NCBI GenBank assembly: GCA_023253715.1
Contig: JALRFH010000175.1
Span: 1-39,603, forward strand
Direction of reading: 5' to 3'
Source: Halieaceae bacterium
Lineage (GTDB): Bacteria > Pseudomonadota > Gammaproteobacteria > Pseudomonadales > Halieaceae
DNA length: 39,603 nt
Shown: one piece after another, positions 38,533-39,603 of the stretch
How positions within the stretch are numbered: position 1 is the first letter of the stretch
Layout: each line of letters begins with the position of its first letter
The notes under the pieces: model-generated
Seen by the model: the letters and a program-made list of their open reading frames with translations, nothing else
The model's database searches: none
What the model was told of the DNA's origin: nothing
Made by a program: the position numbers and the translations under genes

Positions 38533-38608
38533 TGGAGCTGGCGAGAGGAATCGAACCCCCGACCGGCTGATTACAAATCAGCTGCTCTACCTACTGAGCT
38601 ACGCCAGC
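38533..38608 (-). tRNA. thrU: tRNA-Thr (anticodon TGT), 3' CCA encoded
   Basis: Minus strand GCTGGCGTAGCTCAGTAGGTAGAGCAGCTGATTTGTAATCAGCCGGTCGGGGGTTCGATTCCTCTCGCCAGCTCCA; acceptor GCTGGCG/CGCCAGC; loop TTTGTAA. Confidence 0.96.
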
Positions 38609-38622
38609 GAATGCGGATCGCA

Positions 38623-38651
38623 ATGATAGGCAAACAGGCCAGATGATGCAA
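38623..38651 (-). promoter_or_regulatory. Predicted sigma70 promoter for the inverted tRNA-Thr
   Basis: Minus strand TTGCAT (38651-38646) - 17 bp - TATCAT (38628-38623), about 15 nt ahead of the tRNA 5' end. Confidence 0.65.
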
Positions 38652-38685
38652 TCTTTCTTGATAAACTTTTTTCAGACTTTTTTGG

Positions 38686-38714
38686 TTGACAAACACCTTC
38701 GTCGTCTGGAAAAT
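38686..38714 (+). promoter_or_regulatory. Predicted sigma70 promoter for the tRNA-Tyr/Gly/Thr-tuf unit
   Basis: TTGACA (38686-38691) - 17 bp - GAAAAT (38709-38714), followed by GC-rich GTGCCGCC; T-rich tracts upstream. Confidence 0.6.
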
Positions 38715-38726
38715 GTGCCGCCTTTC

Positions 38727-38810
38727 GGAGGGGTTCCCGAGTGGCCAAAGGGATCAGACTGTAAATCTGACGCGAAAGCTTCGGTGGTTCGAATCCACCC
38801 CCCTCCACCA
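38727..38810 (+). tRNA. tyrU: tRNA-Tyr (anticodon GTA), 3' CCA encoded
   Basis: Acceptor GGAGGGG/CCCCTCC, loop CTGTAAA, long variable arm, T arm GGTGGTTCGAATCCACC, ACCA end. Confidence 0.97.
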
Positions 38811-38859
38811 AGTTAAAGTTGTTCTGTACCGCTTTATGGTGGAACTGAACAGTGAGTGG
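38792..38859 (+). repeat. Repeat copy 1: tRNA-Tyr 3' end plus downstream spacer
   Basis: AATCCACCCCCCTCCACCAAGTTA, then AAGTTGTTCTGTACCGCTTTATGGTGGAACTGAACAGTGAGTG; matches copy 2 at 38968 (offset 176). Confidence 0.85.
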
Positions 38860-38896
38860 AAGGTTAGTGTGTGTTCGAACCACCTGGTTCGACCGA

Positions 38897-38963
38897 GCAA
38901 CCACTGAAGTGGTTGCGAAGGAGCGCCGCTTGCGGCGACCCGAAGGGCGAGAGCCGAAGGCTC
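38897..38963 (+). repeat. Cluster of four short hairpins in the tRNA-Tyr/tRNA-Gly spacer
   Basis: GCAACCACT-GA-AGTGGTTGC (38897-38916), CGCCGC-TT-GCGGCG (38924-38937), CCC-GAA-GGG (38939-38947), GAGCC-GAA-GGCTC (38951-38963). Confidence 0.8.
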
Positions 38964-38967
38964 GAGT

Positions 38968-39035
38968 AATCCACCCCCCTCCACCAAGTTAGTGCTGTTT
39001 TGTTGCGCTTTGCGGTGGAGCAAGACAGTGAGTGA
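38968..39035 (+). repeat. Repeat copy 2: tRNA-Tyr 3'-end fragment plus diverged spacer
   Basis: First 24 nt AATCCACCCCCCTCCACCAAGTTA identical to copy 1; then GTGCTGTTTTGTTGCGCTTTGCGGTGGAGCAAGACAGTGAGTG. Confidence 0.85.
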
Positions 39036-39188
39036 AGTGTGGCTTCGCCCAAAGGGTCTGAGTGCACTAAAACCAAATTTGTTTTGCCCTTGGCTTGGTA
39101 AATTTGAATACACCCTGCCGTTGCTTCGGTGACCGCGGGGATTGGTTGCAGAAAGGCGAAAAGCTTTGCTGCAACAGGAAACGGTAGT

Positions 39189-39262
<74 letters not shown>

Positions 39263-39281
39263 AAAGAATAGGAAGTTATAG

Positions 39282-39357
<76 letters not shown>

Positions 39358-39463
39358 CTTCCGATAGAACGCAACGGTGGCTGTGCCAGCGTTGTTTTAA
39401 CAGACGGTTTAGGCCGTCAAACGTAGCTAGCAGCGCTGGTGCAAGATTTAGGAGACTGTCGTA

Positions 39464-39603
39464 ATGGCAAAGGAAAAGTTTGAGCGTAGTAAGCCTCACG
39501 TAAACGTGGGTACAATTGGTCACGTAGACAATGGTAAAACGACTCTGACCGCGGCTCTGACTCGAGTTTGCGCAGAGGTATTTGGTGGACAAGCGGTTGC
39601 GTT
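39464..39603 (+). CDS. tuf: Elongation factor Tu, N-terminal part (runs off window)
   Basis: [46 protein letters not shown]; tRNA-Tyr-Gly-Thr upstream as in tufB operons. Confidence 0.96.
   Translation, partial: MAKEKFERSKPHVNVGTIGHVDNGKTTLTAALTRVCAEVFGGQAVA

Overview
The window looks like ordinary gammaproteobacterial chromosome, with nearly every base in recognisable protein or tRNA genes. From left to right: (1) the left edge (1-517) is a run of truncated gene fragments: a class-V aminotransferase-like piece, the 5' end of metA, and the 3' end of an EAL domain. (2) A minus-strand oppABC operon with a fused OppD/OppF ATPase follows, preceded by blc lipocalin, a chalcone-isomerase-like protein and a DUF2878-like protein. 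(3) A plus-strand alpha/beta hydrolase is convergent with a minus-strand block of S9 peptidase, M48 lipoprotein, gpsA, actinobacterial-style plsB, HAD-PlsC fusion and yrfG. (4) Next are cysQ (+), gshA (-), an RND MFP-permease pair overlapping a pilU-like ATPase (+), and a minus-strand moaA-moxR-VWA(CoxE-like) set. (5) Then come a lactonase-like propeller with a DASS transporter (+), a peroxiredoxin (-), two tandem membrane diguanylate cyclases (+), a small AraC-type regulator (-), and a LemA-M48 pair (+). (6) The right end is a tRNA-Thr(TGT) / tRNA-Tyr / tRNA-Gly / tRNA-Thr(GGT) / tuf locus. No CRISPR array, transposon, prophage or obvious defence system was seen. The most unusual signals are in the tRNA-tuf locus: tRNA-Thr(TGT) is inverted and has its own divergent promoter; a roughly 176-bp-period repeat of the tRNA-Tyr 3' end plus downstream spacer resembles the E. 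coli tyrT/rtT arrangement; hairpins are clustered in the spacer; and the EF-Tu P-loop reads GHVDNGKT rather than GHVDHGKT. All family calls are from reading motifs; no database search was run.
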